The notes under the pieces are model-generated. The model saw only the letters and a list, made by a program, of their open reading frames with translations. It was not told where the DNA came from and did not search any database. The position numbers and the translations under genes are program-made. 64,000 nt of DNA from Isochrysis galbana (taxonomy: Eukaryota > Haptophyta > Isochrysidales > Isochrysidaceae), in contig CM030935.1 in assembly GCA_018136815.1 (NCBI GenBank), positions 1,298,204 through 1,362,203 of the forward strand, read 5' to 3'. Positions 19,116-29,146 of the stretch are shown in pieces; the first letter of the stretch is position 1, and each line of letters starts with the position of its first letter.

Positions 19116-21632
19116 ACTCCCCCACAGCGATATCGCTGGACAATCAGGCATCCTCATTCAATAGGTTACGACGATGATGCAGGAACGATGTTTTGTCCAA
19201 ACATTTGGTAAAAATATCAGCTGTCATCTTTGATGTGGATATCCAATGTGGCACGGAGATGCGGTGAAGAAATTGTTCTCGAGCATATAGCAGCCAACGA
19301 AGATAATGACGGGTTCGAGCCGTTACACCAGGATTTTTAATGGAATCTCGAGTAGCTGAATTGTCGGTGAAGATGCGAATCGGCAGCTGTTGTGGATTGT
19401 CAAGGAATTCGAAGAGATGAAGAGTGAATTGAAGATTTCGGGCTGAAAGAGCATAGATAGCGGTCTCCGCCTCAGCACATGACTGTGCGACAAGTTTGAG
19501 CTTCTTGGATTGGTAGGAGATTGATGCTCCCCCATACTTGATCACATATCCAGCAAAGGGCTTAGCCAGGGAACCCCAAGATGAATCAGCGTATACCTCA
19601 AGTGTCGTGTTAGTCCCATCATACGTTAGCCCAAGCTGCTTAGTATGGCGAAGATAGCTGACAATACCGAGAGCGGCATCATAATTTTCCGGTGAAGGGT
19701 CTTGCATGAATTGACATAAGAAAGAGACATAGAATGAGATGTCAGGTCGAGTGATAGTCACCCACAATAGAGATCCCATGAGTTGGAGGTAGGATTTCGA
19801 CCGCATTCGAGACCTATCAACGTCAGTTGTGGCACCAGTCAATTTGTGAAAATCATCAATTTTGGAAGAACAAATAGGAGTGCTGAAGGATTTTGTCGTT
19901 CGCTCGCTCAGAAAGGTGGTAGCTATCTCTTCAATGTATTTGGTTTGACGAAGGGTCATACGTCGGCTAGATCGCTCACGAATAATTTCGAAACCGAGGA
20001 ATCGAGATGGCTCACCAATAATGCTAACATTGAACATTGAACCTTTTCGAATATTGGTTGATGAATGAGTCCACCCGTTCTTTTCGCCCCTTTGGGAACC
20101 GTATCAGCATATTGTCGACATACAAGGCTAGGTAGATCGTGGAGCCATCCTCGTGAGTTCTTTTGAAGAAGTTAGGTTCAATGGTAGATTGTTCGAAACC
20201 CGCCTTAGTGAGTGTGGTTGTATTGGTGATCATGTATTGGTAGCCGGCTTGTTTGGTGCCCTCAAGTGGTGCGAGGAGTAGGCACGCAGCGTAGCTGGGG
20301 TCCTCAAAACCAGTAGGTTGGATTATGTACAGCGGGTTCCCATCCATGTCGGCCGACGAGAATGCTTTGACTGTGTCAACTTCAAGAAGATCATCATCAG
20401 CCTCATTGGCCAGGGCAAGAAAGATTCTGGAGCTCTCATGCCGCAATGTTCCACAGAAGGTTTCAGTGTAGTCCACTCCTGGCACCTGGCTGTAGCCACA
20501 TGCCACCCATCTAGCCTTAAAGCGCTCAACGGAGCCGTCCTCGTTGTACTTGACCTTGAAGACCCATTTTCCTTTCATTGGCTTCCTGCCAGGTGGGATG
20601 TCACAGGCTTTGACAAGCTTCCAGGCCTTGTTTGTCTCGTACTTTCCTTTGACGTCGTCGAGCATCGCCTCTTTCCATTTGTCACCGTACACCGGGTCGT
20701 TGATGGCCTCCTTGTAGGATCGAGGTTCAGGGATGGGGCCGGCAGGAGCTGCTGCCATGAGAGCTTCTGCAATCTGTTGTGCAACAACTCGTTGTGAGGA
20801 CTCCCCCACGACCGGAGCGGTCGCAGCAGGCGAGACAGCCGCAGAGAGGCCAGACTGGGTTGGGAGGACCGCGGCGGCAGGCACAGGGGGCGGCGGAGCT
20901 CGCTCGAGCAAGGAGAGGCGGCGCGTTGCGGTCGGCACAGTGGACGCATCGGAGGCGCGACGGAGGAGGGGGGCGGAGGGCTCCGATTGCGACCGGTGCG
21001 AGATTTTGGAGAAGGAGGTGAAAGATGATTCCTCAAAACAAACGTCAACCGCCGTAGTTATACGTCGGAGAGAGGGTACATAGACGAAGTACCCGCGACG
21101 GCGAACGTCCCATCCCAGGTGGACTGCAGCGGACCGGCGAGGGGCGAGCTTTGAGGACGGGTCGTCGAGTTTAACCCAACAGTCACAAATCATTACGCGA
21201 AAACGAGAGAGAGGGGGGGGGGGCGCTGAGGGTCGGCTCTGTGCCACGGAATTTCGGGAGGAGAGAAAGCGAAGGACGGAAGAGAGTTTGCGATCGCGGC
21301 GGCTTGCGACATCAGAAAAGGCCACAAAGTGGTGAAGAAAGTGTCACTGCCAGCGTGAGCAAGCATGATTCTGGTGCTGTGTAGCAGGATTCCCCAAGCT
21401 CTCTCAGCCATACCGTTGGTTTGAGGAACATTGGCAATGGAGAAAGAGCGGCGGATTCCTAATTCTGAGCAGAATGCGTCGATCGCCGAGCCCGTGAATT
21501 CAGTCCCGTTGTCTATGTGCCACTGGTCAACAACTCCAGGCACGCTTGTGTTTTCGTTTGACAACGGACATCTGTCTCCGCGCGCTGTGGTGTTTGCTTG
21601 TATTATGGATATGGATCGAGAGGGCGAGTAGC
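19116..21632 (-). pseudogene. Decayed Ty1/copia retrotransposon (integrase, reverse transcriptase, RNase H)
   Basis: On the minus strand three frames overlap in order. 21632-21193 has the integrase core (WHIDNGTEF and PQTNGMAERAWG). 21325-20024 has the integrase tail and reverse transcriptase (KPMKGKWVFKVKYNEDGSVE and FKARWVACGY). 20037-19144 has the reverse transcriptase end and RNase H (YADSSWGS, AEAETAIYALS, DNSATRDS, ADIFTKCL). Two frameshifts separate them. The catalytic YVDD box reads YVDN. Gag, protease and the first integrase aspartate are missing at the 5' side. At the 3' side TGTGGGGGAG looks like a polypurine tract, followed by TGTTTTATC as LTR start at 19116. It is inactive as it stands; no tandem host genes depend on it. 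Confidence 0.85.
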
Positions 21633-21901
21633 TACTGACGTCCCCCCCCCTCCCCTCCCGCTCCGACCCCTCCCCCCCCCTCTTCTCCATTCCCTGTGTT
21701 TCCCGGGCCAAGCCGAGAAAGATACGTGAATGTGAGGGAGAATTAGGTCAGTGTTGTGATTCCCCCCTCCGCAGTCCCCCCCCCCCCTCTCCGCTTCTCC
21801 CCCTCCGCAGTCCCCCCCCCCCAGAGGCAGGCGCCTGCGATGGGGCGCTGCGCCTCGAGGCACCCGCAGCCCCAGCGCCGCAGCGCCTTCAATGGGCTGC
21901 G

Positions 21902-23084
21902 TTGCTTGACGGAACGCAGCGAGGCTCGCTCCGGAGGGCCGCCATGCAAGAGGAGGAGGAGGAGGAGGAGGAGGTGCCTGCACGCGCAAGGAGGGAGGCA
22001 GGGTTTAGTGTGCTCCCCGCGCGCGCCACTGGGCTGAGCCAGCCCTTCTTGCAAGGAGTGCGCAAGCGCTCGCTTGCAGCGAAGCGGACCGACCCAGTGT
22101 GGGCGTGTGTGATCATCCTCAATGAGGATGATCCAAATCACCCTGCCTGGCGGTGCATCGGCTGCGGCGTGCAGCGGCGCGGCAGCGCGACAAGGGTTGT
22201 TGACCACGTGCTTGGTCGCAGCCAATCTGCCCAATGCCCTGCCAGCGACTCAGCGTTTCTCGCGTTGGTTGAGAAGGTGCGCGTGGAAGAGGGCAAGAAG
22301 AGCGAGAAGAAGCGGCAGAAGGTGGCTGTGAGGGAGGTGGATGAGGCGGCAGCGGCGCCCGTTGCAATGAGCCAGTTCTCTTGTGCGGGGGCAGGGGGGC
22401 CAGGAGGGGGGGGGCAGCAGAGTGTGTTGCACTTCAATGCGGGGACAAAGCAAGTGTGCGATGGCGCGATAGCGGAGATGTTTTACGCGTGCAACATTCC
22501 TGCAGCTGTAGCGGATCACCCCAAATTCAAGAAGATGATTAACACACTGAAGACGGCGCATCCCTCTTACAAGCCGCCAAATCGCAAGAGCATGTTGGGG
22601 CCGTTGCTTGATGACACCGTGGCTCGGCTGCAACGTGAGGTGGAGCCGTTGCGGCAGCAGCTGTTGCACAAGGGATGCTCGATACTCTCCGATGGGTGGG
22701 ACAATGTCATGAAGGATCATCTCATTAACTTTCTCTATGGCAATCCCGGCTGCATGTTGTTCGATGGCACCGTCAAAGTGAAGAGTGGCGATTCTGAGAG
22801 TGCTGCGTTTGTCGCTGAGATGCTTCGCCAATGCCTTGAGCGGCACGGGCGTTTGTGCTTCGTACAAGTGGTTACGGATACATGCAGCACGATGAAGGCA
22901 GCTTGGAGAATACTGGAGAGGCATTACAAATGGCTCACACCAACGTGTTGTGGGACGCATGTAGTGAGTCTCGAGCTAAAAGACTTTGCCAAGGTTGATG
23001 AAGTGGCAGCGGTCATTGCAAAGGTCGGCACTGTCCTGTCTCTGTTTTGGGGCCGGACTAGGTGGCCGCGAACAAAGCTGAGGG
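21902..23084 (+). CDS. hAT-type transposase with BED-like finger and DUF659 region (cut by assembly gap)
   Basis: The frame is open for about 394 codons into the N run. The first 35 residues hold an acidic stretch. Residues about 60-110 have a zinc-finger-like pattern (WRCIGCGVQRRGSATRVVDHVLGRS). The rest matches the DUF659 part of hAT-like transposases: FKKMINTLKTAHPSYKPPNR, then CSILSDGWDNVMKDHLINFL with the first acidic residue, and FVQVVTDTCSTMKAAWRILE followed by CCGTHVVSLELKDF. The C-terminal dimerisation region would lie beyond the gap. Possible starts are 21902 or the ATG 14 codons later. Such proteins cut and paste DNA and create 8-bp duplications, as seen around the small elements elsewhere in this window. 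Confidence 0.75.
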
Positions 23085-23184
23085 NNNNNNNNNNNNNNNN
23101 NNNNNNNNNNNNNNNNNNNNNNNNNNNNNNNNNNNNNNNNNNNNNNNNNNNNNNNNNNNNNNNNNNNNNNNNNNNNNNNNNNNN
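23085..23184. other. Assembly gap of 100 N
   Basis: Exactly 100 undetermined bases, the usual placeholder for a gap of unknown size. It interrupts the hAT-type transposase frame, so that gene may be intact in the organism. Confidence 0.95.
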
Positions 23185-23299
23185 CTGGGCATCCGGAACA
23201 TAACATAATCCACTCGGACAAGAACGAGGACTCCTACTGATCGACGGCCCCGGTGGGGAGAGACCGACACCTAGACCACCCACTCTTACCCCCTCTGTC

Positions 23300-25210
23300 T
23301 CACGCCCCCGGTCGAAGCAGCGCGCGCGGCCTCCCCTCCCCCGGTGTCTCTTTCGCAAAGCCTTTGGCGCCAGCAGCGAATGACTGGTCGCATTTGGCGA
23401 TGAGGACGTCGGCGTGCAAGCAAGGGTTTGCGCACAGCACCGAGTCACGCACTGCGTCGAGCACATATGACATGACGCGAGGGTGCCCCTTCTTGGGGTC
23501 GCGCGCTGCGAGCAGCAACCCATTGAGCGCGTCCGGCCAATCCACTCCCGCGGTGAGGGAACCTTCCAAAGCTCGGATTAGTTGCATCCGAAAGCCATCC
23601 CAGGAAGTCGCGGCCTTATTTGGATCGGTGGAGCGAAGATCGGCGGGGAACCGGAGAGATTGGAGGCTCTCCAAGCTCGATTTGGCATCGCGGCCATTGC
23701 CGCGATCGCGTACGAAGGTACGCGCACGCACCCACTTGGTGAGCGTGCGCTTCGTGTAGATTATCCGGGCGTGCCAGGACTCGCCAGATGGCACTTCCCT
23801 GGCCGCCATCACCTGGTATTCGAACGGGGCATTGGCCGACTCGGCGTAAGCTTTGCCGTGCCTGCCGTAGTGCCGTAGCCACTGCTCCATGATATCATTG
23901 TCGTAGGAGAGGGCCGGATCTTCGGGAGGAGCGGCGTGGCGCTTAGCGCGGCGTCGAGTCTCCCGATCCTCCTGGTGGGAAGATTTGGTTGGCATCGCTC
24001 TGTCAGGCCAGGGGCGACTCAGCAACGGTGACCGATGCGAGAGTCCCCGCGGTTCGGGGGCGAGCATGGACGAGCGCCCATCGTGCCATTCGCGACGGCT
24101 ACCGCTTTTGGCGCCGCGGCCACGCTTGTCGCGGCGAGCCTTCCGCCGTTTCCGCGCAGACGTCGAAGAATCACTCGAATCCGATTCGCTGGTTGTCGAC
24201 CGATCAGACGAGCACGGCTCCGACGAGTCCTCCGAGGTCGAGGACGAGCTTGAGGAGTAGGGGCGCCGGCGGCGGCGCTCCTTCTTAGCCTTAGGGGCCT
24301 TCTTTCTTTCTGGAGGGGCTCGTGCCGGCGGCAGAGGCGGCGGGGGGTAGGTCCCTCCCGTATTCTCGAGTGGAGTACCCGGGGGGTAGCGGGCAGGCTC
24401 CTGGCGGCCATTGGCCGACGGTGGGGCCCTTTCGCGCTCGACGGCCATAGCTATCGCAGATAGCTGTTGCGAGAATTGCTCGGCCATGGCCTTCATCAGC
24501 TCCATGTAGCGCTGCTCCACGGGACTGGGCGCCGACAGCTCTGTCGGAACCGACGGCGGTGAGAAGGTGTGGCCCGGTGCGAAATGGCGGTGAGGGTTGG
24601 GAATTGTGATCCCGGGCGCATCTTTTGCCAGGACGCGAGGGCGTGGGGCGGTCGGGACCGCGGCGACACGATCGAGGGTGGCTCGGTAGGGCTCGTAGGC
24701 CCCCTCCGAGTCCGATGGCAACGGTGGGGCGGCCTCCTCCGCCTCCGAGAGGGGAGGATATGCCTCAACAGCCTCTTCCATGCAGATTTCAGTGAGAGCG
24801 GGCTCATGCCCGCTCTCCACAGCATCGGAGGGCGATGGGGGTGGTGATGGAGGCGCGGCGCCGGCCTCGAATGGGTGAAAGACGGCGGTAGCCGCGAGCT
24901 CGGCCTCTGAGGAGGCGCGGTCTTCGGGAGTGGTGGTGAGCAGAGCGGGCAGGAGGCCCGCTTCTGCAGGAGGAGGGGCCTTGGGCCCCTTTGGCGGGCC
25001 CGGCGCGGGACGCGTCGACTTAGATTCTACACCTGACGGATCGAGCATGACCACGGGCTCGATATGCGATGATTCGGAAGGGAGGCGATCGGCGGAAGGC
25101 GCGGCGAAGGAGGCCGGGAGTGATGGAATGACGGGCTGGACCACCTCCTCAGCAGAGGAAGGCGGGAGGACGGGCTTGGGCGAGGGCGAGCGCGACGACG
25201 GAGCGGACAT
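23300..25210 (-). CDS. Retroelement gag-like protein
   Basis: 636 codons on the minus strand. Residues 1-270 are Pro/Ser/Ala-rich. A central block is a strongly basic, Ser-rich region (KAKKERRRRRPYSSSSSSTS, then RKRRKARRDKRGRGAK). The C-terminal 230 residues look folded: IMEQWLRHYGRHGKAYAESA, LTKWVRARTFVRDRG, TSWDGFRMQLIRALEGSLTA and VMSYVLDAVRDSVLCANP. No protease, zinc knuckle or polymerase is visible before the gap at 23184. A decayed relative lies at 61619-62518, showing that it is repeated. It resembles the capsid ORF of an LTR or DIRS-type element, but I do not recognise the exact family. Confidence 0.55.
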   Translation of the reverse strand: MSAPSSRSPSPKPVLPPSSAEEVVQPVIPSLPASFAAPSADRLPSESSHIEPVVMLDPSGVESKSTRPAPGPPKGPKAPPPAEAGLLPALLTTTPEDRASSEAELAATAVFHPFEAGAAPPSPPPSPSDAVESGHEPALTEICMEEAVEAYPPLSEAEEAAPPLPSDSEGAYEPYRATLDRVAAVPTAPRPRVLAKDAPGITIPNPHRHFAPGHTFSPPSVPTELSAPSPVEQRYMELMKAMAEQFSQQLSAIAMAVERERAPPSANGRQEPARYPPGTPLENTGGTYPPPPLPPARAPPERKKAPKAKKERRRRRPYSSSSSSTSEDSSEPCSSDRSTTSESDSSDSSTSARKRRKARRDKRGRGAKSGSRREWHDGRSSMLAPEPRGLSHRSPLLSRPWPDRAMPTKSSHQEDRETRRRAKRHAAPPEDPALSYDNDIMEQWLRHYGRHGKAYAESANAPFEYQVMAAREVPSGESWHARIIYTKRTLTKWVRARTFVRDRGNGRDAKSSLESLQSLRFPADLRSTDPNKAATSWDGFRMQLIRALEGSLTAGVDWPDALNGLLLAARDPKKGHPRVMSYVLDAVRDSVLCANPCLHADVLIAKCDQSFAAGAKGFAKETPGEGRPRALLRPGA

Positions 25211-26441
25211 GGCTGGGCGCTGGGCGGATCGGGATGGATAGGCTAGGGCTGAGGGATTGGTGAGGTTTGGTATTGAGGTAGTGTTGAGAACGAGGGACGA
25301 GAACGGGAACGAGGACGAGAACGAGAGCGACGAACGAAGAACGACAGACGACAGACGGCTAGAGGCCGATGGACCGACAAGATGACACTACACTCACGTC
25401 AACACTCTCCACACTAACGTATCCCTATCACGGAACGCACAGGAACCCGCTGGCAGACCGAACAAGGAAGAGAATGCCGACAAGAGAGCGACGGGGCGAC
25501 GGACGATCCGACGGGGCGACAGTTACGCACAGGAATAAGGAGGGAATCTTTCGAAAACCCTTAAGTGATTTGATGAAGACCGAAGTAAAATAGCGCCACG
25601 ATATAATTCAACGGCCAACACCTGAGGGGGAATCAGGGTCACACATGGGGGCGGTTCCTTGCACCGGCGATACCTGATCGCGCGACTTAGCCTAAAACGC
25701 AAGGAGCACACAAGGAGGTAAGCCAGGTGAGTGAGGGGCAAGCACAAGCAGGCGGCAAGGGAGGCGACAAAGGAGGCGAGGGCAACAAGGGCGAATGGAC
25801 GAATGTAGGATCCTGCGACGGTGACTAGTGACTAGCCTGCAAGGAGGGGACATAGAAACGCAGACAACTTCTAAAACAAAAAGGTCGATCGCGGATGCGA
25901 CACAACCGCATAGGGATTTTCTTACGAATCACAGTTTCTTAGCTATGGCGGGGACGCTCTTGCGCCATAGGGCTTTCTTAGCTCATGGACGGCCAATTTG
26001 CTTCTATACTTTCCTTAATGGGGTGGTTTCTTAATGGTGCACCCTGACTGTACTCGCATTTGTTTTGTATTCAAATACTAGGCTCCCGAGGGGCCGTAAG
26101 GTTTCCCAAGATAGCCATATGTACTCTTGGGACCCATTGACCGTCCTCCAGGAGGATAAATAAGGCCTGTGCTACAGTTCCGCTAGCACGGACAAGGCAA
26201 ACTCTGACCATTCCCGCCTGCCATCCCCACGCGGGCCTCTCTCCCGCCCGCGTCCTGCTCGCTCGCTTTCTCGCCCTCTTCCCCCCCCCCCCCCCCTTCC
26301 CCCCCCCTTCCCCCCCCCCCCTTCCCGCGACACTCTCCCCGCGGCGCCGCAATCCCAAAGCCGCTCGGCGGCAATTCCTCGGAGCCAGCCCAATAGGGGG
26401 CACACACACACACCCCGCCGCCAGCCGCACCCGCCCACGCG
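25211..26441. other. Leader of the gag-like element and channel promoter region
   Basis: 25211-25380, read in reverse, is a tcgt/ctcgt-rich leader similar in style to the sequence beyond 62460. No gene is seen between 25400 and 26080. Sequence 26080-26162 is shared with about 33660-33766. A TATA-like gataaataagg occurs at 26156, and C-rich tracts at 26280-26325 precede the channel ATG. Confidence 0.4.
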
Positions 26442-27467
26442 ATGCAGCCTGCCGCTGAGCCTCTACTCGTCTCGCGAGAGGCCAAGGCGAGCTCAGGCAC
26501 AACTGCAACCTTCTTCTCCCCCAAAGTGGGAGCGCCCTCTGAAAGTAGCAGCAAGCCCAAAGGCGGCCTTCGAGCTGGCCGCTTTCGAGAATTTATGTCT
26601 CGGCCCGCCCGCTTCTTGAATATGCCTGGTGTGCCCCTGCACAACCACCTGCTCGGTGCTTTGTACCAGAAGTCTGTGACATACCTGCTGGTCGTGACGC
26701 TGCTCGCCTTCCTGGCCTCGGCGGTTCCATTTGCCGTCGTTTTCTACTATGGAGGATGCGGCGACCCTGCGGATGCAGACCCAGGTGACCCACCATCCGA
26801 CTTCTTTCGTGTGCTGACCGTGGCCTTTTCTGGCCTCGCCGGCATGGACATTGGCGACGACTTAAACGATGCGACTCACTGCGTGCTAGTGATCGGTATA
26901 TCTCAGTTTGCGCATATCTTACTGGAGGGCACCGTGTTCTCCATCATCGTGACAAAATTGATGAACCCTCGCGTTCATCTTCGCTTCTCAAAAATCGCTG
27001 CCGTCATCACGCGCGATGAACTTCCGCACCTGTCATTCCGTCTCGTCCACCCCCAAGGACACTTTTGCTCAAACCTGCAGATAGTTGCAACGTGGATCCA
27101 TCGCGAAAAGACGGTGGAAGGTGAAGAAAGTGCTAAGATGACCTCTGTCGACTTGAATCATTGGCACAATTCGCTCTACTTGCCGCAGACCATCACGCAC
27201 ACAATTGACGAGTCCTCACCATTTCACAAATTCTTGGAGGGTGGCGGTTATCTGAGCAATGCGCACGGACAGCTGAGTGTGGTTGTGACCGCCAAGGATG
27301 AAGTTCTCAACGCCGAAGTTTGGGACTGTTGGATTTATGCGTTGAGTGATGTTTGCCATTCAGGTACACACAGGTGGGTCGATTGCTTCCTTCAATCCAA
27401 CTACAACAATGCCAAATTGCCGATCGCAGATTTGAATCTCATGGATCAAGCCCATCACATAAGATGA
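26442..27467 (+). CDS. Inward-rectifier (Kir)-type channel protein with a non-canonical filter
   Basis: Single exon, 341 aa. Two membrane segments (about 79-103 and 146-172) flank a re-entrant pore segment at 120-139. A cytoplasmic Kir-type beta domain follows: RVHLRFSKIAAVITRDE at 178-192, LSFRLVHPQGHF, and near the end THRWVDCF and LPIADLNLMDQ. Kir channels usually carry T-x-GYG or GFG in the filter; here the aligned stretch reads AFSGLAGMDIGDD, with no GYG. Selectivity for potassium therefore cannot be assumed. The architecture is clear, the ion is not. A TATA-like element lies about 285 bases upstream. Confidence 0.75.
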   Translation: MQPAAEPLLVSREAKASSGTTATFFSPKVGAPSESSSKPKGGLRAGRFREFMSRPARFLNMPGVPLHNHLLGALYQKSVTYLLVVTLLAFLASAVPFAVVFYYGGCGDPADADPGDPPSDFFRVLTVAFSGLAGMDIGDDLNDATHCVLVIGISQFAHILLEGTVFSIIVTKLMNPRVHLRFSKIAAVITRDELPHLSFRLVHPQGHFCSNLQIVATWIHREKTVEGEESAKMTSVDLNHWHNSLYLPQTITHTIDESSPFHKFLEGGGYLSNAHGQLSVVVTAKDEVLNAEVWDCWIYALSDVCHSGTHRWVDCFLQSNYNNAKLPIADLNLMDQAHHIR

Positions 27468-27805
27468 TCGATGCCCAGTGGCACGTGTAAGAAGGCGATA
27501 CACACGACGAAACGCGCAAGCTTGGAATCCCGCGGTCCGAGTTGCGCACGAAGTTAATTCCATGGTTTCACATCATGAAGGAAGCCTCAGGCCTATCGTT
27601 CCATGTCTCTAGGACAGCTTGCCAAATATGATGTACGGTGTTGATGAGAAAAGCAGCCACACGCCAATCGGGAGCCGGGACGCTCTCTAGTATTTTACAT
27701 GGATCACCGCGAGTTGAAGTGCTGGTTGCATTCGTTTGTATGAGCATTACTACTATTTTTTTTCAAATCTTGATAGATCGCGGTGCGACAAAGGGATGGG
27801 GCTGA
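27468..27805. other. Intergenic stretch, no gene seen
   Basis: Probably the 3' end of the channel gene. There is no recognisable coding or repeat feature before the target duplication at 27806. Confidence 0.4.
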
Positions 27806-28720
27806 CACTCACTCAAGACATATAAATAATAATCAATGTTATATCCTAGCCAACCCCACTAGCTAATTGGACATAACGTCTCAGTCCCGGAATCCCGCCA
27901 TGCCTGACGGGCCAGGTGTCCGAGTGATACCGGGGGGTGCTGGGGGCACTGCCCCCTCCCCTCGATATTTGTCCTCCCCCCAGTGCATGCACCGGCCCCG
28001 CGCACCCCAGCGCGTCCTCTCCTCGAGTCCACGCTGGGGGAAAACCCCTTTCGGGTAAAAGCAACGCAAGGGGGGGGGGGCACTCGTGAGATAGGAGATA
28101 GGAGCCCAGAAGCGCTAATCTCCCTCGCTAGAGCGAGTGGCCGCGGCGAGCCGCGGCCCTTCCCTCCTGGCTCTGGAGCCCCCGTCTTCTCTTACCCAAA
28201 CGGGGCGAGAAGACACGTTTCTGCCGGAGGGGGGAGCTGCCGCTCCCCCCTCCCCTCCCTCTTCCCTTTTCCTCCTCTCTTCCCTGCGGCGGGGGCCCAT
28301 GGCGCGCGCCTGCGGCCCCTCTTCAGGTCCCCAGGTGGCCAGCAGGGGCCTGGGAGCGCAGCTCAGGGGGCAGGTGAGGCTGGGGCATGGCCCTGGCCCC
28401 TCCTGCCTCTCCCTCGCTGGCGCTCCGAGCCCCTGCGGGTCGACTGGAGCTGGCTGGGGGGTCCTGAACAGGGGGGCCCAGGGGGAGGAGGGGCTGGTCA
28501 GAGGGATGGGCTGGCCACGACAGGCCAGGGCGGGCGAGTCAGGCGTGCCTGTGGGGAGAGGAATGGGTCAGCATGGCAGTGTGCTCCTGGCAAGCCATCA
28601 GGCGTGCCAGGAGAGTGGGTGGTTCCTCCCCCATGGCAGGGGAGGAGTGGAGAGAGAGGGGGGCTCGTGCCCCCCCATGGGCGAACTAAGTATAAACTTA
28701 GTTGTCACTCACTCAAGACA
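27806..28720 (-). mobile_element. Complete hairpin-head unit, body B, with 15-bp target duplication
   Basis: CACTCACTCAAGACA occurs at 27806-27820 and 28706-28720 and flanks an 885-bp unit. On the minus strand the unit starts ACAACTAAGTTTATACTTAGTT (hairpin), then CGCCCATGG and the hairpin GGGGGGGCACGAGCCCCCC. It ends in an AT-rich tail (ataacattgattattattta). The body is GC-rich and shows no credible protein; its longest open frames differ between copies. Related copies: 1-345, 1187-1320, 53739-53995 and 54180-55873. A long exact duplication and an A/T-rich tail point to retrotransposition by target priming; the head hairpin marks the 5' end. Confidence 0.8.
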
Positions 28721-29146
28721 GGATTCCCTGCCGCGGCAAGCGCAAGTACCCTTCCCCCCTTGTGCCACGCAGCGCTTCAGCGCTTCACTAGTAGAGTGTG
28801 GGGGAGACTGGGTGGGGAAAAAAATCTTGGCTTGGCATCTGCGGAGGCCCACATTTTGGCTCATCGTGGGACTGGGGGAAGATTTCCCCTCGTCTCTCTC
28901 CCCGCTCGAATCCGAATCCGAGGCAGAGCGATGGCGACCGAGACCCACTTGACACAGGCCGATCTTCGCCGCGCTCCCCGGCTCCCATGATCCATTATAA
29001 CCCCCCACAAGTTACAATGAGCAATGAGGGAAAACCCAGTTAAAAACAGAACTAACCTACTTCTCCCTCCCCTTTTTGGTGCTCTGGTTGCCCCACACAG
29101 AGTTTAGGCGGGAGGCAGGCCAGGCGGGCTCGGGCGTGAGAGGCCG
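28721..29146. other. Intergenic stretch, no gene seen
   Basis: GC-rich sequence between the mobile unit and the next gene. Open frames here have no recognisable content. Confidence 0.35.

Noticed and set aside
28684..28703. Head hairpins as bacterial-type terminators or Helitron 3' ends
   Set aside because: The DNA is clearly eukaryotic. Helitrons do not make target duplications and end in CTRR after the hairpin; these units have 9-15 bp duplications and the hairpin at the 5' side.
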